A stretch of 6,839 nucleotides of DNA, from positions 1 to 6,839 of the forward strand of contig LJUE01000130.1 in NCBI GenBank assembly GCA_001303885.1. Direction: 5' to 3'. This document shows, one piece after another, positions 5,279 through 6,839 of the stretch. The stretch's first letter is position 1, and the number at the start of each line of letters is the position of its first letter. The notes beneath the pieces are model-generated. The model was given only the letters and a program-made list of their open reading frames with translations. It was not told the DNA's origin and searched no databases. Both the position numbers and the translations under genes were made by a program. Source of the DNA: Planctomycetes bacterium SM23_32 (lineage in GTDB: Bacteria > Planctomycetota > Brocadiia > SM23-32).

Positions 5279-6247
5279 TCAAGGCCGGGCCGGCTGGCCC
5301 GACTCGATGGATTCGTTGGCCGCGCAGGCGACCATCTGCGTCCTGACGCCGTCCTCGTAGGGGCTCTCGATGGCGGACGGATCGCCGCTGAGCAGCGCCT
5401 CGATGAAGACCTGGTTCTCGCGCTTGTAGCCGCCCTCGCCGCTGGTGTAGCGGGTCGTCTGGCCGGCTGCCTGCACCGTCAGGTTCATGTTGCCGTCGTC
5501 GAGCTTGGCCCGCCCGTTCCGGGTGAACACCTCCAGCGAGACCTCGCCTGCCCCCACGGCGCAACTGCTGGTCACCTCGCACAGCAGCCCGCTCTCGAAG
5601 ACGAGCGTGCAGATGCTGGCGTCCTCGACGCTGTAGTGCTCCACGTCGGTGATCAGGCCGGTCCTCCCGGCGCAGTAGACGGACTCCACCTCGCCGAACA
5701 GGAACCTGGCCAGGTCGAGGACGTGGGTGGACTGCTCCATGATCTGGCCGCCGCTCTGGTCCTTGCGGCGCCACCAGGCCACGCCCGGCATGCCGCCCAC
5801 CCAGGCGCCGCGCGCCACGACCGGCTCGTTCTGGGCCACGAAGTCCCTGAGGCGCCGTGCGTTCTCGCGGTAGCGCGTCATGTAGGCCACCGAGGTGATG
5901 AGGTCGGCCGGCTGGAGCGCTTCCAGGATGCGCAGGGGCGTCTTGCGGTCGTTGCCGATGGGCTTCTCGACCAGGAACGGGATGCGGCGCTCGATCAGCG
6001 CCAGCTCGATCTCTCCGTGGGCGTGCGGCGGCACGCAGACGTAGGCGGCGTCCAGCTCGTGGGCGTCCAGCATCTGCAGGGCGCTCGCGTAGGAGGCGGC
6101 GCCGGCAAACCGCGCGGCCGCCTGGGCGGCCCGGTCGGGGTCCACGTCCGCGCACGCCACCACCTGGGCCTCGGCTATGTCGTCCAGGGCGTCCATGTGC
6201 GCCCTGGCTATGCCGCCGGTGCCGATGAAACCGATCTTCAGGGCCAT
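5279..6247 (-). CDS. Gfo/Idh/MocA-family NAD(P)-dependent oxidoreductase
   Basis: The 322-residue product is a cytoplasmic dehydrogenase of the glucose-fructose oxidoreductase/inositol dehydrogenase/MocA family, which oxidises or reduces hydroxyls of sugars, inositols and related compounds. The N-terminal Rossmann domain carries GFIGTGGIARAH (residues 6-17), an acidic cofactor-selecting position (D34 or D36, suggesting NAD), and the family signature EKPIG (94-98). The C-terminal domain carries GGQIMEQSTHVLDL (166-179), with H175 and D178 matching the usual HxxD pair near the substrate. Length is slightly short for the family but complete. GGAGG lies 5 bases before the ATG. A TTGATT/TATAAG promoter sits just upstream, so it probably leads its own transcript with the isomerase and membrane-protein genes. 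The substrate cannot be read from the sequence. Confidence 0.9.
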   Translation of the reverse strand: MALKIGFIGTGGIARAHMDALDDIAEAQVVACADVDPDRAAQAAARFAGAASYASALQMLDAHELDAAYVCVPPHAHGEIELALIERRIPFLVEKPIGNDRKTPLRILEALQPADLITSVAYMTRYRENARRLRDFVAQNEPVVARGAWVGGMPGVAWWRRKDQSGGQIMEQSTHVLDLARFLFGEVESVYCAGRTGLITDVEHYSVEDASICTLVFESGLLCEVTSSCAVGAGEVSLEVFTRNGRAKLDDGNMNLTVQAAGQTTRYTSGEGGYKRENQVFIEALLSGDPSAIESPYEDGVRTQMVACAANESIESGQPARP

Positions 6248-6287
6248 CTGCGCCTCCAGTCAGGGATCTGCCTCTCGCCGGCGCTGC

Positions 6288-6317
6288 CTTATATCACAGC
6301 CACAGGCGGCGAATCAA
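6288..6317 (-). promoter_or_regulatory. Promoter for the minus-strand oxidoreductase operon
   Basis: On the minus strand, TTGATT (6317-6312) and TATAAG (6293-6288) are separated by 18 bases. The -35 box matches 4 of 6 and the -10 box 5 of 6 consensus bases. The -10 box overlaps the TAA stop (6291-6289) of the upstream kinase gene. Transcription should start near 6281, about 33 bases before the ATG at 6247. Read-through from the kinase gene is also possible. Confidence 0.5.
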
Positions 6318-6839
6318 ACGGCGCCGCCTCGATGCCCACCACGCGCTGGTGCGCGTCGCGCCGCACCACCAGGTCGGCCCGCCCGGCAGACTCCATGCAA
6401 CGGAAGAAGTTCGGCCGGTCCACGTTCTCGAAGTGGGCCACGGCGTCCGGGCGCGACCTGCCCCCGAGCATGTGGCGCGCGATCATCGCCTGCTGCACGG
6501 CCGCCAGTGGTTGCGCCAGGAACAGCGACAGGTCCAGCAGTCCGGCCGCCCTCGCCCAGGAGCCGGTGTCCAGCAGCAGGAAGTTCCCCTCGACGAAGAC
6601 GACCCGCTCGGCGGGACCGATGCGGATGCCGTCGGGCACCGAGTCGTGGATCCGCCGGTCGTAGCGCGGCAGGCTGACCGACGGCTCCGACACGAGTCGC
6701 TCCAGGCAGCGGGCAAACGCCTCCGCGTCGAAGGTCTCCAGCGCCCCTTTCATCTCGCGCATCGGCACGCGCGTCCCGTCGGGCCGGGCCGTGAAGTGCG
6801 CGTCGAGGTAGGCGTTCGGGTAGTGGAACCCGTCCAGCG
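6289..6839 (-). CDS. P-loop kinase, phosphoribulokinase/uridine kinase type (5' end missing)
   Basis: The frame stays open to the right edge, so only the last 182 residues are seen; the P-loop itself lies outside. The visible part begins LDGFHYPNAYLD, the DGFH motif of the phosphoribulokinase/uridine kinase superfamily. It continues with KGALETFD (30-37), VEGNFLLLD (82-90), RHMLGGRS (121-128) and DRPN (140-143), a pattern typical of nucleoside/sugar kinase-like proteins such as the YggC or PanK-like group. It probably transfers a phosphate from ATP to a small hydroxylated substrate such as a sugar or nucleoside. A GTG codon at 6768 could be mistaken for a start, but the DGFH motif upstream of it shows the gene extends further. 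It is co-directional with the oxidoreductase and isomerase genes, so a shared carbohydrate pathway is possible. Confidence 0.85.
   Translation of the reverse strand, partial: LDGFHYPNAYLDAHFTARPDGTRVPMREMKGALETFDAEAFARCLERLVSEPSVSLPRYDRRIHDSVPDGIRIGPAERVVFVEGNFLLLDTGSWARAAGLLDLSLFLAQPLAAVQQAMIARHMLGGRSRPDAVAHFENVDRPNFFRCMESAGRADLVVRRDAHQRVVGIEAAPFDSPPVAVI

Noticed and set aside
4803..6155. 450-residue minus-strand open frame over the oxidoreductase and isomerase
   Set aside because: Arg/Gly-rich shadow frame; the motif-bearing frames in the same DNA are clearly the real genes.
6766..6768. GTG at 6768 as the start of the kinase
   Set aside because: The in-frame DGFH motif of the family lies upstream of it at the window edge, so the gene is truncated by the window rather than starting there.
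1..6839. CRISPR array, insertion sequence, phage or tRNA genes
   Set aside because: No regularly spaced repeats, transposase or integrase motifs, or cloverleaf patterns were seen on either strand by eye.

Overview
The window is very GC-rich bacterial DNA with strong G/C preference at third codon positions, no introns and clear Shine-Dalgarno sites. Seven protein genes are well supported; one of them runs off the right edge. The lineage cannot be fixed from this sequence. The mix of a divergent uronate-isomerase-like amidohydrolase, a Gfo/Idh/MocA oxidoreductase and a hydroxypyruvate-isomerase-like TIM barrel would fit a Planctomycetota/PVC-type or similar uncultivated high-GC bacterium, but that is a guess from gene content.

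Left edge (1-248): a compact intergenic control region. It holds a leftward sigma70-type promoter (TTGACA, 17-bp spacer, TAATAT) with a T7 tract just upstream and a GC-rich palindrome at the expected start point. It also holds a cluster of overlapping GC-rich hairpins flanked by outward-pointing T runs, and a rightward TATAAT box serving the first gene.

Plus-strand block (249-4061): gpsA (glycerol-3-phosphate dehydrogenase, phospholipid precursor supply), a divergent UxaC-family amidohydrolase coupled to it by a GTGA stop/start overlap, and tmk (dTMP kinase, DNA precursor supply) 15 bases later form a tight operon. A TATAAT box overlapping the tmk stop codon may start a separate transcript for the fourth gene, a probable lipoprotein with a thioredoxin-like fold that lacks the CxxC motif.

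Minus-strand block (6839-4088), convergent with the first: the 3' part of a P-loop kinase of the phosphoribulokinase/uridine kinase type, then a promoter overlapping its stop codon, a Gfo/Idh/MocA oxidoreductase, a hydroxypyruvate-isomerase-like sugar isomerase, and a small three-helix membrane protein. The oxidoreductase and isomerase pair suggests sugar, inositol or related carbohydrate metabolism; the substrate cannot be read from the sequence. The two blocks meet tail to tail with 26 bases between stop codons and no recognisable terminator there.

No mobile element, CRISPR array, tRNA or rRNA gene was seen. The content is mostly ordinary housekeeping and carbohydrate metabolism. The points most worth checking are the control region at 1-184, the altered active-site residues of the UxaC-like protein, and the cysteine-less thioredoxin-like lipoprotein.
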